Source of the DNA: Flammeovirgaceae bacterium UBA4465
GTDB taxonomy: Bacteria; Bacteroidota; Bacteroidia; Cytophagales; Cyclobacteriaceae
Direction: 5' to 3'
Assembly: GCA_905182655.1 (NCBI GenBank)
Contig: CAJJCN010000018.1
Location: 1 to 47,986 of the forward strand
DNA length: 47,986 nucleotides
The position numbers and the translations under genes are program-made. Of the stretch, positions 26,208 to 34,803 are shown in pieces (within the stretch, counting starts at the first letter, position 1; each line of letters opens with the position of its first letter). Below the pieces are notes generated by a model. That model was not told the DNA's origin. It did no database searches and was given only the letters and a program-made list of their open reading frames with translations.

Positions 26208-27857
26208 TTAATACTTGATCAGTTTTATCTTTCTTGAAATTTTACTGGACGCTAATATTAAAATATAGACGCCCGCACGGCTCTTAGAAATATCCATTGA
26301 GATCAATCCTCCAGGTTCTCCTTTTAAAACGCTCAGTTCACTTATATTATTTCCTTTGGGGTCTAATAGTTTAATATCCAGTGGGTAAATGTCCGTTTTT
26401 GTATCTATTTTAATAGAAATGACGTTTCCATAAATTGGATTTGGATAAATCGTAATACTATCTGATGTGAATTCAGAAAGAGACAATAGGGTAGTATCCG
26501 TCACGCTTAAACTATCCTCATCAGCCAAATAGATAGGTATACCATAACCAAAGTAATTATCAGGATCATCAAAACGGGTACCTGAGTTACGTATGTACTG
26601 AACGACCTCCAAATTGGTGAATTCAGGATGTGCCTGCCAAATCCCTGCTGAATAACCGGCAACTAAGGGTGCTGAAAAACTCGTGCCATTGGCTTGTGAG
26701 ATAGTTCCATTTGAGGACAATAAGGTAGTTCCTTGTCCAAGCGCTACTACATCAGGTTTGATTCGGTCATCTGCCGTCGGCCCTTGAGAGCTGAAAGCAG
26801 AAATACTGTAATCACTTTTTACACTTCCTACCGTAATATTATCTGCTCCGTCCGCTGGAGCCGTAACATATCTCCATGCATTATTACCTTCATTCCCCGC
26901 ACTCGTGATGACTAAAATTCCTTTTTTTATGGCCAAATTTGAGGCCCTAGTGATGATAGCCGTTTGACCATCCATATCCTGATAAGTATAATCCATAGCC
27001 GCATCCGAAAAGCTACTGTACCCCAATGAACTCGTAATGATATCCACTCCAATACTATCAGCGTATTCGGCTGCTATGAGCCAATTATACTCCTCAATTC
27101 TGTATTCGGAAGCAACGTCTTCGGTAACACACAAGATGAAATCTGCTTTGGGTGCCGTGCCTATAAAATCTTTATAATCACTTGCTATGGTTGACCACGC
27201 CGAGGTACCATGTCCGCTATATAAGAATGGATTACCTCCATTCGTTACAAAGTCTTTTGCAGCAATCAAGCGATTTTCATTGAATACGCCTTTGAGAGGT
27301 TCAAACAGATTGGCTCCTAAAAAGCCCCCATCTAAAACAGCAATCAGCATACCTTCGCCCCGATATCCGTCCTCATGCATTTGATGAATATTCATCATAG
27401 CAAGCTGCAATTCAGAAGATTCAAGTTGATTGTTAGGCTCTTCAAAGGTCTCCGGCCATTCATAATCCGTGTTTTCATGCGTTAACCTTGCTCCTGGTGC
27501 GATGAAAACAACACTATCAACATAAGGCCTGGCTGCCACGTCCAGCGAGGTACTCGAGTCCGTTTGAATGAGTACGGCGTTCATCCATTTTGAGGTAAAG
27601 AAAACATCTACTTCTAAAGAAGCTATATCTTGGGTATAAGCGGCGCTAACGGGTACATCTAACAGATCGATCTCGACATCATGCAGATCTTTTCTAGCAA
27701 TGGCACGGGTGCTCAAAAATGCTTCGGGTTGATCCAAAGAGAACGCTGAATTAGCTTTATCTGAGAGAAAAACCATATATCGATTGGTTTGAGCATTGAC
27801 TGAGTAAAAGCCGATCAAAAAGAGTGGTAACAAATAGATGTCCTTTAAATTTTTCAT
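26208..27857 (-). CDS. T9SS-secreted subtilisin-like serine protease (S8)
   Basis: 549 residues. Signal peptide ~1-22 (ending VNAQ), a propeptide-like region to ~150, then an S8 peptidase domain with catalytic Asp176 in IAVLDGGF, His216 in YSGHGTSAW, oxyanion Asn322 in SAGNEGNN, and Ser393 in NGTSFSAPLVAG. The last ~80 residues, from ITIYPNPIYGN to KISRKIKLIKY, form a T9SS type A sorting domain, so the enzyme is exported across the outer membrane. It begins 150 nt after mnmA and is followed 2 nt later by rpe. Substrate is likely extracellular protein. Confidence 0.95.
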   Translation of the reverse strand: MKNLKDIYLLPLFLIGFYSVNAQTNRYMVFLSDKANSAFSLDQPEAFLSTRAIARKDLHDVEIDLLDVPVSAAYTQDIASLEVDVFFTSKWMNAVLIQTDSSTSLDVAARPYVDSVVFIAPGARLTHENTDYEWPETFEEPNNQLESSELQLAMMNIHQMHEDGYRGEGMLIAVLDGGFLGANLFEPLKGVFNENRLIAAKDFVTNGGNPFLYSGHGTSAWSTIASDYKDFIGTAPKADFILCVTEDVASEYRIEEYNWLIAAEYADSIGVDIITSSLGYSSFSDAAMDYTYQDMDGQTAIITRASNLAIKKGILVITSAGNEGNNAWRYVTAPADGADNITVGSVKSDYSISAFSSQGPTADDRIKPDVVALGQGTTLLSSNGTISQANGTSFSAPLVAGYSAGIWQAHPEFTNLEVVQYIRNSGTRFDDPDNYFGYGIPIYLADEDSLSVTDTTLLSLSEFTSDSITIYPNPIYGNVISIKIDTKTDIYPLDIKLLDPKGNNISELSVLKGEPGGLISMDISKSRAGVYILILASSKISRKIKLIKY

Positions 27858-27891
27858 TTTTTTCCGCTCTAAAAATACTTTCCTAATTAAT

Positions 27892-27923
27892 AACTATTAA
27901 CTATCTATATTTTTTTAATAGTT
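27892..27923. repeat. 9-bp inverted repeat upstream of the subtilase gene
   Basis: AACTATTAA (27892-27900) and TTAATAGTT (27915-27923) form a perfect dyad with a 14-base spacer, 35-66 bases upstream of the protease start and downstream of mnmA. On the minus strand it is not followed by a U-run, so a protein-binding operator or leader hairpin is as likely as a terminator. AT-only repeats of this size can occur by chance. Confidence 0.4.
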
Positions 27924-28006
27924 GGGTTTCAGCAGCATCTATTGTTACACCTTACCCAATCATTTTTAAATATAAATTAGTTTAATGATGCCAAGAAAAA
28001 TTCATT

Positions 28007-29143
28007 CTAAACATTAGAATTTATTTTATTTAACAAGCTCGATTGCTTAAAACTTTTAGTAATCCAGCCGCCGCCAATCATGTCATCACCTTCGTAAAAC
28101 ACGGCGGCTTGTCCAGGTGCGATGGAGTTGACGCCATTGCCAAAATAAACTTTCATAACATCCCCAATTTGCTCAATGATCGCAGGGTTTCCCAAGTCAT
28201 TGTACCGCACTTTTGTAGTAGTATCCAATTTTCCAAAAGGGATTTCAGGATATTTTTGAAGATTTAAATTTTTAACATACATCCCGTCTCTAGAGAGTTC
28301 ATCAAAAGTTCCCAATACCACGCGATTTGTCTCTTTTTGAATTTCTGTAACGTATACAGGATACCCTAAAGCAATCCCTAAACCTTTTCGCTGGCCCACG
28401 GTATAAAAAGGATAGCCCTCATGGTGCCCGACCACTTCTCCTGTTTCCAAGACGAATGCTCCTCCTGCCACCTTCTCTTCTAAACCTGCTACTCTTCTAC
28501 GTAAAAATCCCCGATAGTCATTATCTGGAACGAAGCAGATTTCATATGATTCAGACTTTGATGCCAATTCAAATAATCCTTTTTTAAGGGCCAATGCTTT
28601 GATGTCTGTTTTATGAAGATCTCCTAATGGGAAAATAGTACGACTTAAACTTTCCTGAGAGATTCCCCACAGCGCATAGGATTGATCCTTTTGCAAATCT
28701 TTGCCTTTTGATATGACATAACGTTCGTTGTCCCGCCTTATTTTAGCGTAATGACCCGTGGCTATAAATTCACAATTAAGTTGATCCGCCCTCCTGAGCA
28801 AACTATCCCATTTTATATGCGTATTACAGAGTACACACGGGTTGGGTGTTCTGCCTTCTAAGTATTCACTCGTAAAATGATCTATGACATAATCTCCAAA
28901 CTCTTCTCTTATGTCAATAATATAATGTGGAAACCCCAAGTTGACCGCAATATTTCTCGCATCGTTGATAGAATCAAGACTACAACAGCCGGTTTCTTTT
29001 TTACTCCCTCCTGAGGTACTATAATCCCATGTCTTCATGGTCATCCCAATAACCTCATACCCCTGCTCATGCAACATTATCGCTGCAATCGAACTATCTA
29101 TACCGCCGCTCATGGCGACTAAAACTCTACCTTTTTTGCTCAT
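28007..29143 (-). CDS. mnmA: tRNA 2-thiouridylase MnmA
   Basis: 378 residues from the ATG at 29143, which gives MSKKGRVLVAMSGGIDSS; the open frame extends 18 codons further upstream but the family starts here. The PP-loop ATP motif SGGIDS is at 12-17. The catalytic Cys106 is in NPCVLCNTHIKW (with an extra Cys103 nearby, as in other Bacteroidota) and the second catalytic Cys lies in SYEICFVPDNDY. GQRKGLG and the C-terminal PGQAAVFYEGDD barrel are also typical. It transfers sulfur to U34 of Glu, Gln and Lys tRNAs. It heads the minus-strand run that continues with the subtilase and rpe. Confidence 0.96.
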   Translation of the reverse strand: MSKKGRVLVAMSGGIDSSIAAIMLHEQGYEVIGMTMKTWDYSTSGGSKKETGCCSLDSINDARNIAVNLGFPHYIIDIREEFGDYVIDHFTSEYLEGRTPNPCVLCNTHIKWDSLLRRADQLNCEFIATGHYAKIRRDNERYVISKGKDLQKDQSYALWGISQESLSRTIFPLGDLHKTDIKALALKKGLFELASKSESYEICFVPDNDYRGFLRRRVAGLEEKVAGGAFVLETGEVVGHHEGYPFYTVGQRKGLGIALGYPVYVTEIQKETNRVVLGTFDELSRDGMYVKNLNLQKYPEIPFGKLDTTTKVRYNDLGNPAIIEQIGDVMKVYFGNGVNSIAPGQAAVFYEGDDMIGGGWITKSFKQSSLLNKINSNV

Positions 29144-29485
29144 TTGCTTTTTGCCGGGTTCACAGCCTCGGTTTACGCTATTTAAAAATTTATGCAAAAA
29201 TAACGTGCGCTATTTATAATTAATGATTAATTGGGCTTTTATTTCAAAAACATAGTGCTGAACATGGTAACCACGAATTCATTTTTATATCTAAAAATAA
29301 AATACCTAGCAGTTTTAAAAATAAAATTAATAAAAAATGAACTAAGATCTATCTCTCATTATTATTAATCAGTATTTTGAATCATTTTTTGATTAATTTT
29401 GTCTCGAATTAGCTCCTTCAAAATATAGCCTTCCAATCTCTTTGAAAAGACCTCCAAAACTATTTTATTTATAAATAAAAATTAA
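29144..29485. promoter_or_regulatory. Divergent intergenic region with palindrome and -7-like box
   Basis: 342 bases between mnmA (minus) and the TrpF-like gene (plus). A perfect dyad, AATTAAT-G-ATTAATT, lies at 29218-29232, 75 bases upstream of the mnmA start, and could be an operator. On the plus strand TAATTTTG at 29394-29401 matches the Bacteroidota -7 consensus TAnnTTTG, but the nearest TTTG upstream is only 14 bases away instead of about 19-20, so the promoter is tentative. Nothing else is recognised. Confidence 0.4.
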
Positions 29486-30088
29486 ATGAAGTCAAAAAAG
29501 TTTATCAAAATAAGAGGGGTCAATAACCTAAGTGATGCACGTTATTGTGCAGGAATGATGGTAGACGTAATCGGTTTCAATCTGAATTTAAATGACCAGA
29601 ATTGTGTGGATGTTGAATTATTAAAAGCCATAACACAATGGATACAAGGACCTGAAATTGCTGGAGAATTTGATGATATGGCACTTGAACCTATTCAAAC
29701 TTACCTTTCTCAAGTTGATCTTGATATCATAGAAACAAGTAATTCAAGTTTATTGGCTCCTTTATCCGAAACAGGGAAAAAAATATATTTCAAAATAAAT
29801 ATAGAGGACATTAATAGCGAAGAAGAGCTTCTCAATAAAATTAAAGAAGGACAAATAGCTGATAAAATTGTTATTTGTAGATCTACAATAAATAAAGCTC
29901 AGATAGTCATTCCATCCTTAGCTCATTCCTCTCACAGTGAACAGATGATTAATGGATTTAATTTGGAACTAGACCAACTTCATTTATGGCCGGCTATTGA
30001 AATCATGGCTACTACAGAAGAGAAACCTGGATTTAAAGATTACGGTGAAATTATGGATATTTTGGAATTTATAGAAGACCATGAATAA
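29486..30088 (+). CDS. TrpF-like TIM-barrel protein lacking the catalytic Cys
   Basis: 200 residues. The N-terminus FIKIRGVNNLSDARYCAG corresponds to the phosphoribosylanthranilate isomerase opening (V-K-I-C-G-x-x-x-x-x-D-A), and the C-terminus EEKPGFKDYGEIMDIL corresponds to its phosphate-binding PGxKD segment. The catalytic Cys of TrpF is replaced by Arg10. The middle is diverged, and I cannot place the catalytic Asp. No trp biosynthesis gene is nearby; it stands alone, divergent from mnmA and ended by a perfect hairpin terminator. It is therefore a homologue with a changed or lost function rather than a working trpF. Alternative: a regulatory or ligand-binding barrel. Confidence 0.75.
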   Translation: MKSKKFIKIRGVNNLSDARYCAGMMVDVIGFNLNLNDQNCVDVELLKAITQWIQGPEIAGEFDDMALEPIQTYLSQVDLDIIETSNSSLLAPLSETGKKIYFKINIEDINSEEELLNKIKEGQIADKIVICRSTINKAQIVIPSLAHSSHSEQMINGFNLELDQLHLWPAIEIMATTEEKPGFKDYGEIMDILEFIEDHE

Positions 30089-30118
30089 AAATATCAGATC
30101 AAATGATCTGATATTTTT
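30087..30118. terminator. Bidirectional intrinsic terminator
   Basis: A perfect 14-bp dyad with a four-base loop (AAAT): the left arm ends TATCAGATC at 30100, the right arm starts GATCTGATA at 30105, flanked by A5 and T6 tracts. It begins inside the stop codon of the TrpF-like gene and separates it from the convergent FKBP gene. Confidence 0.88.
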
Positions 30119-30224
30119 TAAAAGGTAGGTTGTTATTTATTCTAAAATCTATTAATATAAATTTAACATTTTTTTGAGCAATTCACCCCCTATTTTAGTT
30201 TATTTTAGTGGAGGAGCTTATTTG

Positions 30225-30728
30225 TTAAATAATTTCTAGCAATTCCACTTCAAAAATAAGATTGGCATTGCTAGGGATACTGGATCCTCTACCACTGCAG
30301 CCATAGCCCATTCGAGAAGGAATATACAGCATTATTTTCCCTCCCTCCTTCATCAAAGGAATACCTATTTTCCATCCATCAATAACGAAAGATAGTGGTA
30401 ATTCAATCCCCTCATTATTCTCATCAAACAAGCTATTATCACTCAATAAAGTACCTTTATATTTAACATTAACCGTACTGTCCAAAGTAGGTCTTGATCC
30501 TTCACCTTCTTCAATAATAACATATCGAAGTCCTGATTCATCAATTTGTCCGGTAATACCCTGTTCACTAAAATATTCATCAATGAGTAAAACATCGATG
30601 GCCATTTGCTCTGTATAGGGAAGAGCAGTGTAACATGGGTTATTATAATAGCTATTCCTACTGTCATCTGCACAAGACATTAACAGCTGTAGTGTCATTA
30701 AAAAGGCAAGTGTAATTATGTTTCTCAT
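30225..30728 (-). CDS. FKBP-type peptidyl-prolyl isomerase lipoprotein
   Basis: 167 residues. Lipobox LMSC at the end of a 19-residue signal. An FKBP domain covers ~65-165: VNVKYKGTL, SFVIDGWKIGIPLMKEGGK, MLYIPSRMGYG, SSIPSNANLIFEVELLEI. The Trp of the DGW core and the tyrosine of MGYG are present, so activity is plausible. It is the last gene of the exbB-exbD-tonB-folC-trmB run, 7 nt after trmB. Two FKBP lipoproteins in one window (see 22028) suggest specialised folding of envelope proteins. Confidence 0.9.
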   Translation of the reverse strand: MRNIITLAFLMTLQLLMSCADDSRNSYYNNPCYTALPYTEQMAIDVLLIDEYFSEQGITGQIDESGLRYVIIEEGEGSRPTLDSTVNVKYKGTLLSDNSLFDENNEGIELPLSFVIDGWKIGIPLMKEGGKIMLYIPSRMGYGCSGRGSSIPSNANLIFEVELLEII

Positions 30729-30735
30729 CTCTACT

Positions 30736-31398
30736 TTATTGAAATTGAAATTTAAGGTATTTAATTGTTTCTCCTAAAGCGGCAAATTTACGCTCATATT
30801 TTGTTTTTATTTCAAAATGTTCATCCACATATTCTGAATCATATAAGTCATGGGTAAAATTCATGTTTTTTACGCTAATTTTCTTTTGATTTATCAACCC
30901 CAAGGTGTAGTTAAAAAGCTCAGTATTATCTGTTTTGAACTTTAACCATCCATCTGGTTTTAATAGATTTTGATAAATGGCCAAGAACCTAGGAGAGGTT
31001 AATCTTCTTTTTTCATCTTTTTCTTTGGGCCTTGGGTCAGGAAAAGTAACCCATATTTCATCAATTTCCCCTTTCTTAAAAAAATGTTCTAGAAATTGAA
31101 TTTGTGCTCTCAAAAACGCAGCATTCTGAATACCTTCTTTAAGTGCTCTTCCTGAACCTACCCATAATCGATCGCCTTTTATATCAACTCCAATATGGTT
31201 ACGATGAGGAAAAGCATGCGCCAGACCCAAAGTGTATTCACCCTTTCCACAGCCAAGCTCTAGGATTAAAGGCTGTTGCTTAGTGAATACTTTTAAATGC
31301 CAATTTCCTTTGATCTCATCATATAAATCTTTGCCTGGCTCCATCAAATTAGCCCTTAGTTTATTATCCGCAAATCGACGCTTTTTTTGTCTTGTCAC
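30736..31398 (-). CDS. trmB: tRNA (guanine-N7)-methyltransferase
   Basis: 220 residues. The SAM motif is LELGCGKGEYTLGLA; the family signature is WVTFPDPRPKEKDEKRRLTSPRFL (usual form FPDPWPKxRHxKRRL), followed by LKFKTDN. The start is GTG at 31398, overlapping the folC stop in GTGA, with a basic N-terminal peptide (TRQKKRRF). It makes m7G46 in tRNA variable loops. Confidence 0.95.
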   Translation of the reverse strand: MTRQKKRRFADNKLRANLMEPGKDLYDEIKGNWHLKVFTKQQPLILELGCGKGEYTLGLAHAFPHRNHIGVDIKGDRLWVGSGRALKEGIQNAAFLRAQIQFLEHFFKKGEIDEIWVTFPDPRPKEKDEKRRLTSPRFLAIYQNLLKPDGWLKFKTDNTELFNYTLGLINQKKISVKNMNFTHDLYDSEYVDEHFEIKTKYERKFAALGETIKYLKFQFQ

Positions 31399-32675
31399 AA
31401 CTCTGCTATTTCTGATATGATGAAAGTGCTTCCTGTAATTAAAACGACATCCTCGATGTCAGCTATTGATTTAACAAATGTTAAGGCCAAGTTAACATTA
31501 AAGAATTCACGTTTCTCTAGATTGTTTTTTTTTGCAATTTCAGCCAATGACTTCAGATCCATCAATCTTGAATTATTTCCCGAAGTTAAATAGTACTGCG
31601 CATCCTTTGGAAACTGATTAAATATTTCATCTATATTTCTGTCTTTGACAGCCCCATAAATAATATGTAATTGCTTAGGCTCAAGCATGTTTACTTGATC
31701 TATTAGCTCGATGATTCCTTCTAAATTATGACTGACATCCGCAATGATTTTTGGAGCGTTCGAAAGTATTTGAAACCTCCCTTTCAATCCGGTAGAAGTT
31801 GTTATTTTACCTAGGCCTCTTACCATATGATCTGAACTTATATGCCATCCTTTTTTCTTTAATTGCAAAAGAACTTCTAAAATTCCTGGGATATTTTTCA
31901 CGAAATATTTCGCTTTAATATCAAAAGTTATTTCTTTTAAGAGCAGCTCGTTTTTTTTGTAAATATCATACTGACCCTTGGACTTTGGCCTGATCTGGTA
32001 TTGATCAGATAATTGAATCAAAATGGCTTCTTTCTCTGCTGCATGTACTTTAAAAAGATTAATTAATCTTTTTTGAAAGGAGCCAATGACTACGGGTTTG
32101 TTTTTTTTCATAATACCCGCTTTTTCTACCGCAATTTTTTCAAGTGTATCCCCAAGAATATCCGTATGATCTAGACCTATATTGGTAATTAACGCTATTT
32201 CGGGATCAATAACATTAGTACTATCTAACCTACCTCCCAGTCCAGTTTCAATAATAGCAATGTCCACTTGATGCTCGGCAAAATAATCAAAAGCCAGCGC
32301 TACAGTCACTTCAAAAAAGGAAGGAGAGATAATCTTAATTATGTTTTGATGCTTTTCTACAAAATCGATAATTGAATTTTGATCGATTTGATTACCATTA
32401 ATTTTGATTCTTTCTCTAAAGGATTTTAAGTGAGGTGAAGTATAAAGTCCCACCTTATAATGACCAGCTTGCAACACAGCCGCTATCGCATGTGCACTAC
32501 TCCCTTTGCCATTCGTACCCGCAATATGAACACATTTTATTTTATGCTCCGGATGATCTAAAACATTTAATAAAGCAAAGGTATTGTCAAGGTTTTCTTT
32601 ATATGCCCGACTACCAGATCGCTGATAATTCGGTAATTGTAGATACAGAAAGTCAAGACATTCTTGATACTTCAA
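31395..32675 (-). CDS. folC: Bifunctional folylpolyglutamate synthase/dihydrofolate synthase
   Basis: 426 residues. Mur-ligase-type ATP-binding motif HIAGTNGKGSSAH, then LYTSPHLKSFRERI, EVTVALAFDYFA, ETGLGGRLDSTNV, NIGLDHTDILG and the C-terminal ADVSHNLEG. The start is TTG at 32675, inside the tonB stop (TTGA). MKYQECLDFLYLQLPNYQR is the usual FolC N-terminus in Bacteroidota, which supports that rare start. It adds glutamate to folates. Its place inside an exbBD-tonB operon is a translational coupling, not a functional match. Confidence 0.94.
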   Translation of the reverse strand: MKYQECLDFLYLQLPNYQRSGSRAYKENLDNTFALLNVLDHPEHKIKCVHIAGTNGKGSSAHAIAAVLQAGHYKVGLYTSPHLKSFRERIKINGNQIDQNSIIDFVEKHQNIIKIISPSFFEVTVALAFDYFAEHQVDIAIIETGLGGRLDSTNVIDPEIALITNIGLDHTDILGDTLEKIAVEKAGIMKKNKPVVIGSFQKRLINLFKVHAAEKEAILIQLSDQYQIRPKSKGQYDIYKKNELLLKEITFDIKAKYFVKNIPGILEVLLQLKKKGWHISSDHMVRGLGKITTSTGLKGRFQILSNAPKIIADVSHNLEGIIELIDQVNMLEPKQLHIIYGAVKDRNIDEIFNQFPKDAQYYLTSGNNSRLMDLKSLAEIAKKNNLEKREFFNVNLALTFVKSIADIEDVVLITGSTFIISEIAEL

Positions 32676-33610
32676 TCTACTTTTGGTTTTAAGATAAAGA
32701 TAACTTTACCCATTGATCCCAAGGTCACCCCATCGTCTTTGACTTCCAATTGTAGACCATCAAGTGAATTTTTATAGGCAATAGCTACCGAAGGAGGCGT
32801 CGTATAGCTATCTAATTGCGCCGAAATATAACCATCTGAATCCACTCTTATGTTACAGATAACCTTTCCCACAATTTCGTCAGAGGTATCCATAGGCTTT
32901 GGTTTCTGTGTTCCCCACTTCCATCCTGAGATTTGCAGTTCAGGACCTTCATTCACTCCTTGTTTATCTCCTGTATTCGTCTTATATAAAGCTCTCTGGT
33001 CAATTTCCTTCGTTTGACCATTTGAACTTGCGTCAATATTGGTTTCCTCTTTTTCACCTTGCAATTCTGATTTAGAATCATCAATAGACGATGTTTGGGG
33101 CACTGCCTCATCCGTGCTCATGGTTTCTTTGTCTGTGCTTTCTTTCGATTCAATGACCTCTTCTACTTTCGGCACCGTTTCTAAATTTTCCAAACTCTGT
33201 TCTGATTCATCTAAAATAGCTGCAGTTTCATCCTCTGGAAACTCCTTTGCTTCTGACGATGGAACTATTTGGTCGGTCAATACTTCTTGATCTGTAATGT
33301 CATCCTGCGGTTCATTGATCGTTTCCGAAATTTCCTGTAACTCACTTGCGTCACCTGGGATTATTTCATCGTTGCCCATATCCTCTGGGATAATCTGGCT
33401 ATTATCCGTTGGTAAGTTATTTTTTTGATTGGGATTCGCTTCTTCGGATTCGGTGAATACTTCAAAGCCAAGTTCAATGCCATATTGAGTAATGGGAGGA
33501 TTAGGTTCTTTCCAAGCAACCGCAAAAAAGAGCCCACATAATAATACGATTTGCAATATTAAAGTGATGACCGCACTTTTTTTTTCAAATCTATTTGACT
33601 CCTTTTTCAC
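32672..33610 (-). CDS. TonB-like energy transducer with acidic linker
   Basis: 312 residues from a GTG start overlapping the exbD stop (GTGA). One N-terminal membrane segment at ~13-33 (AVITLILQIVLLCGLFFAVA) is followed by a ~190-residue periplasmic linker that is strongly acidic and rich in Glu, Ser, Thr and Asp, unlike the Pro/Lys-rich linker of classical TonB. The C-terminal ~65 residues (VGKVICNIRVDSDGYISAQL ... GKVIFILKPKVD) are compatible with a TonB/TolA-like alpha-beta domain. With ExbB and ExbD just upstream it should transmit inner-membrane proton motive force to an outer membrane partner. Whether that is TonB-type or Tol-type work cannot be settled here. Confidence 0.82.
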   Translation of the reverse strand: MKKESNRFEKKSAVITLILQIVLLCGLFFAVAWKEPNPPITQYGIELGFEVFTESEEANPNQKNNLPTDNSQIIPEDMGNDEIIPGDASELQEISETINEPQDDITDQEVLTDQIVPSSEAKEFPEDETAAILDESEQSLENLETVPKVEEVIESKESTDKETMSTDEAVPQTSSIDDSKSELQGEKEETNIDASSNGQTKEIDQRALYKTNTGDKQGVNEGPELQISGWKWGTQKPKPMDTSDEIVGKVICNIRVDSDGYISAQLDSYTTPPSVAIAYKNSLDGLQLEVKDDGVTLGSMGKVIFILKPKVD

Positions 33611-33999
33611 AAGTTGGGTTTCGTAGCAATGGAAACTTTAGCTTCAAGCATGGTGGCAATCGATGCCACATAAACCAAGTCCTCAACGGGTACCGTTTTA
33701 TCGCAATGCAATACTACTGAGCCCTCTTCTCCATTAAATGAGCTTCTCAATATACCCTCTAGTTGGTCCTTAGAAATAAGTTGGTCATCGACATAGTATC
33801 CCAATTCTTTGGTTATCGTGACACTTACTTTTTGCATAACAATCGCAGAAGATTTGGAGGTAGGTAGATTAACTGGAAGGCCTGAGGGGGTAATGAATGA
33901 AGAGGTCAGCATGAAAAAAATCAATAGTAAAAAAACGATATCCGTCATAGACGACATACTAAAAGTCGCATCTACTTTATATTTTGAATTAATATTCAT
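33607..33999 (-). CDS. exbD: ExbD/TolR biopolymer transport protein
   Basis: 130 residues. Short cytoplasmic N-terminus, one membrane helix with the conserved ionisable Asp20 (SMTDIVFLLLIFFML), and a periplasmic domain. Start ATG overlaps the exbB stop in ATGA. It forms the proton channel with ExbB. A TolR assignment is equally possible from sequence alone. Confidence 0.92.
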   Translation of the reverse strand: MNINSKYKVDATFSMSSMTDIVFLLLIFFMLTSSFITPSGLPVNLPTSKSSAIVMQKVSVTITKELGYYVDDQLISKDQLEGILRSSFNGEEGSVVLHCDKTVPVEDLVYVASIATMLEAKVSIATKPNL

Positions 34000-34673
34000 T
34001 TTTTTGGCTCTTGTAGCAACTCAATAAAATCTATCGAAGTGAACTCCATGTTATGGACGAGCTTTTGTACACGTGTGACTAAATAGTTATAACCGAGATA
34101 GGCAATAATCCCTACGAATAATCCTACTGAAGTCGTAATCATGGCCTCATAAATGCCGCTAGACAATAATTTAGGACTTACCGCTCCCTCTTCCTGAGCA
34201 ATAGAGATGAACGCTTGAATCATACCTGTAACCGTACCTAGAAAACCAATCATGGGCGCTGCTCCAGCAATAGTAGCAAGCAGAGATAAGTTTTTCTCTA
34301 ATTTATTGAGTTCTATTTTACCAATATTTTCAATAGATGCTTCTATATTTGACATATTGGCTCCGATTCTTGAAATGCCCTTTTCAATCATTCTTGCGAC
34401 GGGTGTGTCCACTTTACTACAAACTAATTTGGCCTCATTAATAGAACCTAACTGTACTTTTTCTCTTATTTCGTTTTGAAAATTTTCAGGAGTTTTAGAT
34501 GCGTGTTTGAGAACTAGTATTCTCTCTATGAATATATAAACGGCAATGACCCAAAGAATGATAAGAGGAATCATCATGTACCCTCCTTTGGTTAATAAAA
34601 TAAATAAACTAAGTGATGCTTCACCAGCAGGTATTATTTCTTCTATTTGGAGTAATAAAGAAAAGGTTGTCAT
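33996..34673 (-). CDS. exbB: MotA/TolQ/ExbB proton channel protein
   Basis: 225 residues with three hydrophobic helices: ~26-50 (GGYMMIPLIILWVIAVYIF), and two in the C-terminal half, including LLATIAGAAPMIGFLGTVTGMIQAF and AMITTSVGLFVGIIAYLGYN. The GxxGTVxGM and TxxGL segments are the family signatures. It stands first in the exbB-exbD-tonB-folC-trmB-FKBP run, 130 nt after the SPOR gene. Confidence 0.92.
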   Translation of the reverse strand: MTTFSLLLQIEEIIPAGEASLSLFILLTKGGYMMIPLIILWVIAVYIFIERILVLKHASKTPENFQNEIREKVQLGSINEAKLVCSKVDTPVARMIEKGISRIGANMSNIEASIENIGKIELNKLEKNLSLLATIAGAAPMIGFLGTVTGMIQAFISIAQEEGAVSPKLLSSGIYEAMITTSVGLFVGIIAYLGYNYLVTRVQKLVHNMEFTSIDFIELLQEPKK

Positions 34674-34803
34674 AAATTAGAATTTGTTTAGAATATAATT
34701 CAAAAAGAAAAAAGTTCTTGAAGCAAAGAAATTAAATTTATTCTACAACTAGAAAATCAGTAAAATATTGTTCAAATGAAAGAAATCCTTGACCTCTGAT
34801 CAA

